A DNA stretch of 64,000 nt from Caenorhabditis elegans (Eukaryota; Nematoda; Chromadorea; Rhabditida; Rhabditidae). Both the position numbers and the translations under genes were made by a program. Of the stretch, positions 38,318 to 50,130 are shown piece after piece (the stretch's first letter is position 1; each line of letters begins with the position of its first letter). The notes under the pieces are model-generated. The model worked only from the letters and a program-made list of their open reading frames with translations. It searched no databases and was not told where the DNA came from. The stretch is from positions 5,146,001 to 5,210,000 of the forward strand of contig NC_003284.9 of NCBI RefSeq assembly GCF_000002985.6. The letters run 5' to 3'.

Positions 38318-40623
38318 ATGGAAATTAGCTGTTGCCTCTGTCTTGAAGGTGAGCACAAATGTTTTGGAGTGTACTTGTTAGCTAAAAAAACACCGTCAAT
38401 GCGAAAAAAATTCCAAAAAGTACGAGAAAGTTTGATTCAAATCCGTGGAGAAACCAAGATATAGACGGGGCCTATAATTGATTTTAATTATCGGACTAAA
38501 CAGTGAATACAGTTCTGAGTATTTTTGAAACATGTGAATAGCTGTAATAAAGGGTAAAAAAAATACCCCGTCACAAAAAAAACAATGATAAGAGTTACTC
38601 TTGTATGTAGTATTGCTTGTTTTTTACCTTAAAAAAAGTTAAACTTATATAATTTTTTTATTAACATGACTTAGATGTAAAACTTTAAAAAAATCAGTAG
38701 AACATTATTCGAAGACGATTTTTTGAGCATAAAAAGTTGCGCATTGGATTATTTAATCTACGACGATTATTTGGCTGAAACCTGGTTTATTGATTAAAAG
38801 TTACAAGCAAACATAAATTTACTCAAATTATCAAGTTTTTAAACATTATGATGATACATCTAGAAAATTATACCGTCCCCGCGGATTTCAAACACTTTGA
38901 GCTCATCCAACATTGTAAGAAAAACAAATTAAAGTGTTTCCAAAAAGTTATCCATTTCAGGAACTCGGATAATTCTCGAGGATGAAATTGGGGGTGAGGA
39001 CGACGGAAGCTCTTACAAGTGTTGTAGAGGAGATGTGCACGTTAAAGTAAGTATGTTGTTCAAAGAATACTTGTGTTAACTGAAATATTTTCAGCGTGCT
39101 TGTTTCTACGTGTCGATTTCGGCACTTGTAGTATGTTTATTTTCTACAATATGCATGTTTTTCGGTGTTTACACTGTCAACTTATGGCTAGATATTTTTC
39201 TGATTGTTGCGAATACGGTATGTTTTCGAATTTTTATTTATGAATTTTTAACTTAATTTATGACAATTATATTGCAACCACTATTTTTAAATTGCAATTT
39301 TTTTGAGTGCAATAAATATAAGTTCACCAGTATGTATTTTCTCTTTTCAAACAACAAATTGTTTTCAATATTCGATTTTTGCAGGTTGTGGCCATTCTCA
39401 TGATGTTTGGTCTTTATTATGACAAGGCTTCATTACTTGTACCATTTATAGTTTCTGAAGTGAGTTTTCTCTGCGATTTCTTGACATTTCTGAAGACTAA
39501 TTGCTGTTTTTAAGATAACGCAATGCGTCTGTTTCTTCATTCTTGCCAATTATGTTCTCTACTATACAATTGTGTTTCGAAGGCAGAAATTTTATCAAAA
39601 ATTTGGTATGATTTCAGAATTTTTTTTGGAAATATTGGGAATGAGGATTAACTGAAAAGTCGGATTGTTATTTAAAAATGAAATTCATAGCCCATGTTTC
39701 TAAATAATTTCGAATGACAAGATGAAGTATTGAATTGGAATTTAACGACAGCTTATTTAATAATAACAGTCAAAACAATGAAAAATCAGCATAAAATAGA
39801 TGTTAAAAAAAACCAAAATGAACCCGTTGAAACCGGAAAATAAAAATCAGGTTCCTCCCAGTTATTGATTTTGCATCGAGTTTCTTTTCTTCTCCGGTTT
39901 TTTTTCGTGATTTTTGAAATTTGAAAGGTCGTTCATAGAAATTTGCTTTAAATAGCATAAAACGGGTGGTAATGGTCACTTTAAAAATTTTTTCAATTGA
40001 TTCGATTTTCTCAAGTTAGCAGAGTTATTGTTTCCAGCTTTTTACAAGCTTAACTGATTTATCTACTGTAACGTCTTAAATAAAACGATTCAAAATTAAA
40101 ATAATTTTTTTAATTGTTGTACAGTTTTATAGTTATTAACATTTGTGCAATTTTTATGAGTTTTATTCAAATTGTTTCAGCAAAACATATGAAATGGCTT
40201 ATTAGCCTACGCTACTTTGAGTTTTTCCGTTTTTTTTTTGTTGCGAATTGAACTGGTTTTTTCTCGGTGATTAGTTTTTGTATTATCCTAAATTACATTT
40301 TTTCAAACTGTGAAAGGCCATTTAATTTTGTTGGAAAATGGAGTACTGCATCATTCATCTGAATTTTTGCAAAATTGAAAAAAAAATAATAAAAGAATTG
40401 TTCGGAGTTGTATGTATAACATCGTATCCAACTGAATCTCTTTGCCACATATTCCCGCAATCTCATTTACATTTCAGATCAAATGTTAATGGTGATATCA
40501 ATATATTTGGGAATCGTAATTTGTATAGGCGCCATATGGGCTGCCACCAAATGCTATCACTACCTTCGGCAAAAAGCCGAAGGTATCTATCCGGACAGTG
40601 GTGAAAGATGTATGTGGGAGTGA
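38318..40623 (+). CDS. four-transmembrane protein, 183 residues
   Basis: Six exons, 38318-38348, 38961-39046, 39095-39217, 39385-39459, 39515-39605 and 40478-40623, keep phase for 552 bases. The N-terminus MEISCCLCLEG has four cysteines, followed by an acidic stretch (EDEIGGEDDGSS) and CCRG. Four hydrophobic helices follow: near ISALVVCLFSTICMFF, IFLIVANTVVAILMMF, CVCFFILANYVLYYTIVF and SIYLGIVICIGAIWAA. The tail is short and hydrophilic, ending GERCMWE. The layout resembles nematode four-helix membrane families related to LAPTM-type proteins, but the match is to shape only. Function unknown. Intron 5 is 872 bases, much longer than the rest. Fair confidence that it is a real gene, low for its family. 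Confidence 0.72.
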
Positions 40624-40931
40624 ACACCAACCTCGTCATGATGATACTCGTCTTGTTTTTTGGACCAATGAAATATTTTATTATTTTTTTTCCAACTTTT
40701 ATGTTTGTTGTAGCATAAAATATTCGTACGAGAATATATATTATGCATACAGTCCTGGGAAAAAAATTGCGTTCAACCAAGCACTCGTGAGCTTGTAGGG
40801 AACTTTTGTTACTGGAAACAAAAACATTCATGAGAAATGCCGTATTTGTTCAATATTTCTTTCTATTAGCGTGTTTTTTTTTCATATTGTTGCGTTGAAC
40901 ACGATCAGAAAAATGTTTTTAGCTATAATAA

Positions 40932-40937
40932 TTTATT
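40932..40937 (-). terminator. poly(A) signal of zig-6
   Basis: AATAAA on the - strand, 78 bases after the stop codon of the Ig gene. Confidence 0.55.
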
Positions 40938-41014
40938 GAAAAGAATCAAAGTTATTCCAGTGACTCAAATGTTTGAAATGATAAAATGAGAAAAAAATCA
41001 ATACACTTCAAAAT

Positions 41015-42965
41015 TTAGTTGTTGGTAAATACTTTGTTGTGAACATCAGTGCAAAAACTGTTACACATCTGCTGGCATGCCACGTAGTTTTTCTCTCCTG
41101 TGGTTCCAAGAGTCACAGTTTTTGTGTTTGATGAGCCGCTGCTTACATGGAACACCTATAATAAAGAAACAGTTTTTTTTTAACTTTTCAAAATGTTAAA
41201 TAACATAAAATAAGCTATAATGACGGAATAGAAAACTTAAAAAAATTAACAAAATTTTTTCTTTTTTTTTAAATTTTTAATTACTTTTAAATTTTGCAAT
41301 TAGAATTTTGAAAAGTTCTTTACCTCAAAAAAAAATAAATCAAAAATATTCAACAAACTAGAGTGTTCAAAAAAGTAAATGTTATCATATTAAAATGTTT
41401 ATCTCTTACGTTTGGTAAAATGTTATCCCATTGTGTTTTGAAATCACATTAGAATTGTTTTGTATAAAAATATTTATGTGACAAACAAAATATGTACAAT
41501 ATTTTAATAATAATTGCAATACTTAGCCAGTTTCTGTGACAAGTTTCGAACAAAGACATTGTTAATATTAATGTTTTACAACGTATACGCTGCTTTTATA
41601 CTGGGTAGTTATCAAAGATCATAAATAACCGTAATTTTTTAATAAATTTTTTGAAAAACTCGAAGCACCTCAATAGGCTTCTTTCAATTCCCTTTATATT
41701 CATAGAAAAAATTATTTTCAAAAATTTTGCCCAAATATATTGAACTTGGTTAAGTAGCATTCAAGAAAAAAACCAAACTTCGCCAACTTTATGGCTAGAT
41801 TTATTTTGCCGAAATTAAGCGCCAAATACCGAGATATTTTGTCAAAAATCCCTTCCTTTTTTCTCAAAAAAAAACTATCACTTCTCTTTTGATAAAAGTT
41901 TCACAGTTTACTGATAAGGTTTATCTGTATTTATCTGTCGGTTACCAGCTCTACACACAAAAGAACATTTCCCTACAATTACCATAAAATTAAATAGCAC
42001 CTTTTGTCGACGCAACTCATAAATTTTACCCTTGATGGCTGCCGCCATTGTCTCACTTTTTGATGACTTAGACTACGGTAATTTTATATCTTTTTGCTCA
42101 GTGGCTGTCATTCCTAGATCTAAGCCCATTCTAAGATAATTTACAAGTTTTTATCCTATATTTTTCGTTTACCTCGCATGTATACTGTCCTGCGTCTTGT
42201 TCTGGTTGATAATTTTGAATTTCCAGAATAGACCCTCTACTGTAGAACTTGTGCTTACCACCTGAAAACACCTTGTTTCAACTAACAAATTTCCTCAAGA
42301 CAAACCTTCCAGGATTTGCTTCCCGTGACGAGTCCAGTAAGTTATGACACTGTCTTTCTTGGCGGATACCTCACATGAAATATTAACCGAAGCAGTCGCT
42401 AGAACTTGACCAAAGTGAAGTTGTTTGTCTCGGAAGACAATGTCCTCTGCAAAAAGTGTATTATTTTTTCAAAATCTCGACAAACATTGAGACCTACCAA
42501 AAACGATTACATCCATCTTGTTCATGTATACTTTACTTCCAACCTGAGCTTGACAATAGTACACACCACTGTCCTCCACACTGGAATTTCTGATAATAAG
42601 TCCGAGAGTGTAGTCGTCTAGTTTTTTGACCTCGACGTTTCCAGTTCTAAAACATTAGCTGGGTTATATTTAATAGGAAAATAGGGATCTTGAAATACCG
42701 GTCTAGTCCACCATGTTTCTTCCAGATCATTCCTGGTTTTTCTCCATTACTATCAGTCTTCTTAATAGAGCACACAAGAGAAATCTGGTGACCAATTGGT
42801 TTTTGAACTGGGTTTGCATTTGGGCTAATGGAAATGGTTATTTCTTCTTCTGAAATGTTCATTCTTATGAATAATAACACTTTTTAAATTTCTTTTCAAC
42901 AAACCTGCAAACGAATAAGAGACTAGGAAAACTAGTGGTAAAAGTAAAAGACATAATTTAGTCAT
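41015..42965 (-). CDS. zig-6: secreted two-immunoglobulin-domain protein
   Basis: Six exons in - order: 42905-42965, 42699-42849, 42498-42646, 42306-42446, 42173-42261 and 41015-41155; 732 bases, 243 residues. MTKLCLLLLPLVFLVSYSFA is a signal peptide. Ig domain 1 has cysteines in SLVCSIKK and VYYCQAQ, with MIWKKH as its core tryptophan strand. Ig domain 2 has cysteines in NISCEVS and QYTCEV, with VITYWTRHGK. The tail carries three more cysteines (VACQQMCNSFC). There is no membrane segment, so it is secreted. ZIG proteins in C. elegans hold axons and neurons in place in the ventral cord; that role is family knowledge. The name zig-6 (T03G11.8) comes from memory of the locus. Intron 5 is about 1 kb. 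Confidence 0.83.
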
Positions 42966-45441
42966 CCTGTTTTCAAGGAAGAATTTCAAGGAGACAACCT
43001 AGTCCAAATGATAGTAGCCACCGCTACTAGAGACTGTTGTGAAGGCTTCGTCAGGTGTCAGTAAGATTCATTCTTGTAAAATACTCGAGGCTTGGGTTAC
43101 CACCACTGCCCTCCTCATCTCGCTCGCTATTTTTTCAGATTAAAAGAACGCCGAAGGCTATTAAACAGGCTGGAGTCTTTTGAAAAACGTGATGTAGGTG
43201 ATTGAGGGAGACTATTAACTCTGGATAATTGTTCTGATGTTTTTAATGAGAAAGCTCAGTGATTTGTGCACTTCATGATAGTCTGGAAAAAGGACAATTT
43301 TATTGAAAATAAATCATCAAACATCATGAATTAAATGTGAGAAACTTTTAAATTTGCAGTTATTGCAAGGTACTTATTCCAATACAACTTGATATGATTG
43401 ACAACTGTAAATGAAATACATTTCAGAATATTTACAACAATATATAAAATTTTAATACCGAAGGCAAGAAGTGCGAAAAAGTTAATATTTCTCAATAGTT
43501 TTTAATATTGCGAAAAATAGTTATTTCATAATTTATTTTCGATTATTCAACTTTAAATACGCCTGCCGATTAAACAAACTAATAAAATATAAATATGTTG
43601 AACAATAATTTAAGAAACAGTGACAGTGTGATGTTCTTATTAATTTTTTAACATATACATTATTATTGCATTATATATGTAGGATTAATTCTCATTCAGA
43701 TCAGCACGTGAACCATTATGTCAATACTATTTTAACTAAGATTTAGAAATTATTTTTTTAAGCCTAACAAAATTCAAATACAAAAACAATCACATGTAAT
43801 TTCAAAAAAATTGAAAAACTTTTGGTACAAAAATAATTTGAGCTCTTTTCGTTATTCCCAATTAGATTTTTCGTATTTTCTCTTCAAAAAAATATCTCGG
43901 TTGCGATCAAAAGTTTTTTTCAAGTAGCTAGGTAACATAAAATTGTAAAAAATAGTTTAATTTGCAGTTATTGAAATTTTGATCCATCAGCTGAATGCTA
44001 AAGGCGAAACAAGCGTGCAATGTTGAACACTGAAAAATTCTAGTGCGCAAGCATCATGGAGTAGTAACTTTTTACTGGTTGATACTAAAAAGATTTTGTT
44101 CAATTCCAAATTGTTCAGTTTAAATCGGTTATTGAAGTCTTCTTTTTGACAATTTTTCTCCCAGTTTTAAGACATCAAAAAAAATGTTTTGTATTACATT
44201 TTCAAATTTAAGTTGAGTTGAATTTTTACAAGAATGGAGCCAAAAAGTAAAGTTTCTAGCAGATTTCTTACTACCAGTCTGGAATTTGTTCAAATTGAAA
44301 GCTATTTGAAAGTTTTTTAATACTCACTAATTAAAATGTTATCACAAGAAAAAATAAGCTGAAAAAATCAACTTTAAAACTTATCGTACACTATGTCGTG
44401 AACAAGTGCTGTAAAAATTATTTTAATTGGAGAGATTGTGGACAGTTTAATCTACCATTCTAGCGCGGGCCAGTGCGCCCAAAAAGCGACACTGATTGGC
44501 ACAAAACAGCACTGAGCTGCACAAGTCTAATGCCCAATTGGCCTGATAGCGTATTTATTTTTGATTTTGCCCAAGAAGCCCACTGGGAGCACCATTAGGA
44601 AGTTAACTCCCAAATCCGCAGAGCTTAATGCTTAAAAACGATCATCCTTTTAAACTTTTTTTTAGTCATTGGATCTTCAAAATTTTTATTTCAACGTAAT
44701 CAGTAACAATTAACTTTTTTTACTTTCAGAAACCCTATACAAATGCATATTAGTATATAATTTTCCACACGATAATGCATTTCATATAACGTCATTTTTC
44801 ACATTTTTTCAGGTTCTTAAAAAGCCTTTCAAATTTGATTTTAAAAACGAGCAAACTTTCAAATTACATGTTTTTATATTTGCTGATAAGAATATATAAA
44901 GGTCGAACTTTCTGGAGGAAACAAAAAAATATTTGAAGTTTTGTGGTCCTTTAAATATTTTTCACACTTCCGAGATAGAGCCTCTCTGCAATTATCATTT
45001 TTAGAAATGCATGTCAATTATTTTCAATCATGACAGACTAAAAAATGACTGGAAATGGTGAAACAAATTTTAAAACATTATTATAACGGTCTTTCGGACT
45101 TAAATTAAAAATTATAATCTTAAATTAATTTAAAAAAAACGTAGGCATCAGTTGAAAATCTCAGTCACTTACAATTTATACATATGTTTATGTATCAACT
45201 AAAGTTTTGATAAATACAATCAGAAAAACGGAAGCTACAGTTTCTTATAAGAATTTTGAAGTTACAACTATAATGCTTCAAGCATTTTGTCACTTTTTCT
45301 TTCTTCAATTCATCACTTCTTCAATTTCTTCAAGTTCCCATAAAGCTTTTATGAACTCTTCGTAGATTGGTAGAAATGAGTGGGCTTATAAAGAATGCTC
45401 CGGGAGGTCACACTCCTCCGAACCTGCAATAAATTTTACGG

Positions 45442-45674
45442 TTATCGAGTGTTGTCCCGTCGTGTAGAAAACAATCTTGCAAATGCAGAACGTTTCTCAT
45501 GATGTTTTCCAACTCGTATCTGTTCTTGAACCCAGCGATCCCTGTTCAGAAAATCTGACAAGTTTACAACGAAGTTGTTCTTGTGGTAACGGAAAAAGCA
45601 ATCTTTAGCCACCGACGTTGCATTAGAGCTTTTCACGTAAGCTACCTCTTCTCGACTCTTGTTCTTAACACTGG
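45442..45674 (-). CDS. orphan open exon, 77 codons
   Basis: A CCTTTCAG acceptor opens a frame of 77 codons on the - strand that ends at the TAA 45442-45444. The peptide is basic and His-rich, for example FFRYHKNNFVV and VGKHHEKRSAFARLFSTRR, and its codon choice looks like real C. elegans coding sequence. No upstream exon with a start codon was found, and I recognise no family. It may be a gene fragment, an unannotated last exon or a decayed element. Confidence 0.25.
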
Positions 45675-48600
45675 CTGAAAGGTTTTTTACACACATTCAT
45701 CATGACGGCTAAAGGACGTCCACGAAAGAACAACTGACGACCGTCCGCATTCATTAATAAATGTCGTGCCATCGTCGATGTTTACTACACAAGACTTTCA
45801 TCGAGCCCAAGTTGACACACAAAACGACTCTAAGGTGTCACTTTGGTAATGCCGACACTTCTGGCTTCTTAATTTCTACAATTCCTATGGCACAACTATT
45901 CAAACTAATTTTCAAAATTGTACTCGGTGCAAGTTCGTACACTTTTTCGTCTGCAGTGATGATCAACTAATAGACGATCATCTCATTCGTCAGGTATTTG
46001 AGATGCGAGATAGAGAGATTGGCAAATGAGATTTGATTTCGAATCATTGCAAAAATTCTCTTTCCCTCTCCCTCCCTCTAAATTGTTTTTTGTTACAGCA
46101 GACAGGTATCAAAAGCGTTCATTTTTCTTATCCACCTGTGATTTTGTTAATATTACTTCAATATGCCTAAAGTTGCTAAATTTTATTTGGTTCGTTGATT
46201 TCAACGTTTAATGAGTTTTCTAAATCATAGCTGCACATGCTAAAAAGCAAAAAATCGAATAGAGAGCGGAACACATCTGCTTTTGAGCAGCCTTTTCATT
46301 TCTCTCATTTTTGTTTTGCACTTGCAAATACTACATGCAGGTAGTTCTAAACTTTTAACTGGGTTGTTATGTATGTATGCATTTTTTTTCAAGTCAATCT
46401 GATTTTCATTTTTTGTCAAAAATTCTCTTCAGTATTTTTGTTCATTCGACATCAAAATGTGTAAAAATTTGAACTGTAAGAAAATTTAATTATAATAATG
46501 ATTAAAAAAAAAGAAATTTTAATTATAATAATGATTAAAGTTACAAAATTTGTTTAAAGCAAATTCAGCTGTATTTGTCGTTTTGATACTATCGATTTGA
46601 AAAAGTTAGGTAAATTTAGTAAATGTTTGTCAGTAAACCTGAAAATTATCATTCTTATTTTTATTATGCGCTAAAACAAAAAATTGCATTATTTTATAAA
46701 ATTTTTTGATAATCTGAACATCGTTTAAAATGACATAATTTTTTCTAGAATATTTATTTTCATATTCACTCTCTAACTTTAAAAAAAAGTTTCGTTAGAA
46801 AATTGATTCAAATTAACATGAAATTCAATAACAAAATTTTGAATCTACTGTTGTTCTAACTATAAAGTGGGGTTCGGCCAGCGGGGAAATCATTTTAAAC
46901 TTGTCATATGATGCTTAAATGACCAAATGTCATTCTTAAAATGTTAAAAAAATTTTCGGAAGATTTGTATATTGAGTCCATAAGGGGCGCAAACTGAGTT
47001 TTTGTCGCGTTTCAAAAAATCTAGAACTCATTTTCGAACCCCTACAATGTTAAAATGTGAATATTTCAAACATAAATCTAAAAGAAAACGATTTTTTAAT
47101 CAACAACTTCGAATCAAATTGGGTTTTACTGCTTTTTGCCACAAAATCAGATATGTTCATTTTGGCACTATAGATTTTGCCATTTGTTATTTTTTCACTG
47201 GCTGTACTCCTTTATTGGAATACGTCTTTGTATAATTACCGTCGCGGAATTCTAATATTATGGGTGATCACGTGACAGTTGATATTTTTTTCTTGACAAT
47301 TGATAATGATTTCTGTTTTTTGAACGTTATTCTAGTGGTATAAAAAGATAGCATTTTGAACCACTTCCCGTAAATCTCCGAAAGTTTCTTGGCCTACTCT
47401 TATGTTCTTCCCGCGCCGCTGCTTTATTGGTTTCTTCACCCCGCAGACGCCCACTACCACGCCCGGAATATCAAAATACATGGCAGCATGAAAACAATGA
47501 ATAAGTTTAATTGAGACCACAGATGTTCTTGGATGTTTCTTCCTCCCATTGTCTTCCCCTCTCTCGATCTTTCCCTCCGTGTACATGGATCACAAAAATG
47601 AGGGAGATATAGAGGGAGAGCGGGAGAGAGACCATGGGGGAGGCATATAAAATTCACATTTGCTTCCCGTTTCACAATAAATTTTTAGCGGAAGCATCTG
47701 TACTTGAGTACTACCCCCATCCTCCCACTGGAAACCATGTGATCGGATTTTAAACCACGTTGTTTATTTTTTGTTGCCATCTTACTTGATTGTTGTTTTT
47801 GTTTCTTTTTTTGCCTTTTCAAAATTCGTTATCACCACACAAAAGTGTGGTATCTTTCTGATGCGGCCATCAAAAAAAGGTGAGCTGTTCGGCGGCGCGA
47901 ACTAGCAACCGCGCTTTATTGCTACTAAAAGTGTTCCGTCTGCCAATGTGTACTAGTGTTTTCTCGCGTCCGCCTGCAAAAATGTTTGGGTCCTCTGTTC
48001 AATTTTTATTGGTTCTCATGGATTGCAAAGTGTTTCGACTTTTATCACCTTTTTTCATGACATCGGTGTTTGAGATCTAGGAAAGGTATCTCTACTTTAA
48101 TGCTTCTCAGAAAGTTTCTCACGAATCGAGTTCAGATTTGAAGATATTTTGGTACTTTTTCAAGAATGACTTCAATGTTTTCAATAATTTTTAGGTATAT
48201 AATATATTTTAGTTTAACATTTATCAGGAAGTGGTAACAAAACTATAGATGAATCTAGCTTCTGGAATGTCTTAAACGCGACCTCCCGTTTTTTAGGTAC
48301 AGTTTTGCCAGTTTTTTGGGGCTTTCTTCATTATTGTTTTCAAAATTTCTTCTAAAAAATTTTTCTCAATTGTTATATGTACTATGTATATGCATCATTA
48401 AATTACATCTTGTTTTTTGGAACAAAGTATTTCCAAGCTCTTATCAACAATTTTTAATTATTGAAAAGGTACCCCTAATTTTATGAGATTCTTAAAAATC
48501 AAACAAACAGGTTCCCGAATTTCCTTTCGATTACTGCAACTTAATCAAGTTGTTTAAATTTTTTGAAACTCGAAAAAAATCAGTTTGCTATGTGATCTGT

Positions 48601-49791
48601 TTTGATTCAAAGTCATGAGATACGTGGACCCATGACGAAATTTGATCTATGAATTGACATTTCTAGAAAATACTAGGAAATACCTCCACTTTATTTCTAG
48701 ATTTTTCTTGTTTAACATTCTGAAAATTAACAGTAACTGTCAGCGTTGCGTTTCTCGAAAAATTCTTAGTATTTTCCGGAAAAAAGTGAAAAGAAGATAG
48801 TTACAAAAATAAATACAAACCGGATGAAAAGATCGGCGAAAAAATCGCAATATATTCGTAATAATAGATGATGGCATCTCGGCTCCTGCTCTAGGGCCAG
48901 TCCATGAGTCGCACAGCTAAGTGATTCGAAATTTTTCAAATAATTTCCTTACGGTTTTTTAAAATTCATTCTTTCTTTCTGAGCCATACAAGTTTTATTT
49001 GGAAATATCACTTTGTTAGTTTTTTTTCGATCACATTTTATGCATGTTCTTGGAAATTAATATTTATTTGAAAGTGGCTAACTATCCAAATAAAACTTTT
49101 CTAGTATTTATCAAAGTCGTCAATCCAAAAAAAACTGTTTATTCATGTTCGATTGTCTAATTGCACTTTAAATAATGATACTGAAATTTTGTATGGGTTC
49201 GAGCATTGCTATATGTTCTTACAGTTTTAATGTTTGAGTGCAATTGGCTTAAAGAATCGTAAAAAAATAACTTTTTTTTGGACGACTTCCAAAAATTATA
49301 ATATGTAGGTGCAAACTGAGGTTTCATTACATACTGCCCATTCAAAACTTCAAAACAGTATTCTTAAAAAGTTTACTATGATATTCGTTCGTTTTACAAA
49401 AAAATGTTTTATATAATATTCTCTAGCTTAACAACTCATTTTGCAATCCGTTATGTCTATCCCCGCTTGCTCCTAGCTCGTGTAAATTTATGAGGTGCCC
49501 ATCAATTTCGGGGGACTTCTTCTAACTGATCATCGAACTAATCATGAGAGATAGATTGAATATTCGGCGGCGGGGCCATGCCGGCAACGCGAGAAACCTG
49601 ACAAAACAACTGTGAGGTACGAGCGGTTTTAGTCGAAGACGGAAAGAAGAGATCGGTTGCGGCATCGCGGAGAAGAACTTGAAGCAGGAAGAAGCGTGGA
49701 TTGGCAAGCCGAGCTGCATAGCGGCTGCCGGACGACTGCTATTTCAACTGAGTCGATAAAAAGTGATCGGCTGAAGGAAGAAGATGGCAAA

Positions 49792-49803
49792 GGGGGGGGG
49801 GGG
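49792..49803 (+). repeat. G12 tract
   Basis: Twelve consecutive G residues, uncommon in C. elegans DNA, upstream of the Q/N-rich gene. Long G tracts can form G-quadruplexes and depend on the DOG-1/FANCJ helicase for stable replication. Confidence 0.9.
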
Positions 49804-50130
49804 AGAAGTTGGGGAATGCTACTGATCAAAGATTTTGAGCAAATGCCTGTTTGCCACTATATCTCATGCGTTTTTCACCTTCACCATTGTCATATTTTTG
49901 CAATCGTCGTTTACTCTAACCTCCGCCAATGTTGGCTTCACTTTTCTCAGCTTTTGTTTTCCAATTCTTTTCTCACTATTTCTCTCCTCTGCATGAATCA
50001 TCAATATCCTTAGATCTACGCCGTTCTTAAGCTTTTACAAAGTTTTCACATGTGTAAATCCGCTTTGTTGTTGTTTTTTTGTTATTGACGTACTTTTCCT
50101 CATCATCCAATGTGCACTTTTTCAGAGAGT

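Larger units (their letters stand above)
42966..50130. other. 7-kb gene-poor interval
   Basis: Zig-6 (-) and the Q/N-rich gene (+) diverge from here. The first 150 bases and the 47.3-50.1 kb stretch, with several G+C-richer blocks, are probable promoter regions. One candidate exon (45442-45674, -) and a G12 tract are listed separately. No RNA gene or complete transposon was recognised. Confidence 0.45.

Noticed and set aside
47835-47855. Small perfect hairpin (ACCACAC-AAAA-GTGTGGT)
   Set aside because: The stem has only seven pairs, with no context of a known RNA or terminator.
49657-50013. 118-codon + strand frame before the Q/N-rich gene
   Set aside because: It covers the G12 tract and purine-rich DNA and does not join the 50131 start. 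It is better read as promoter or leader sequence.
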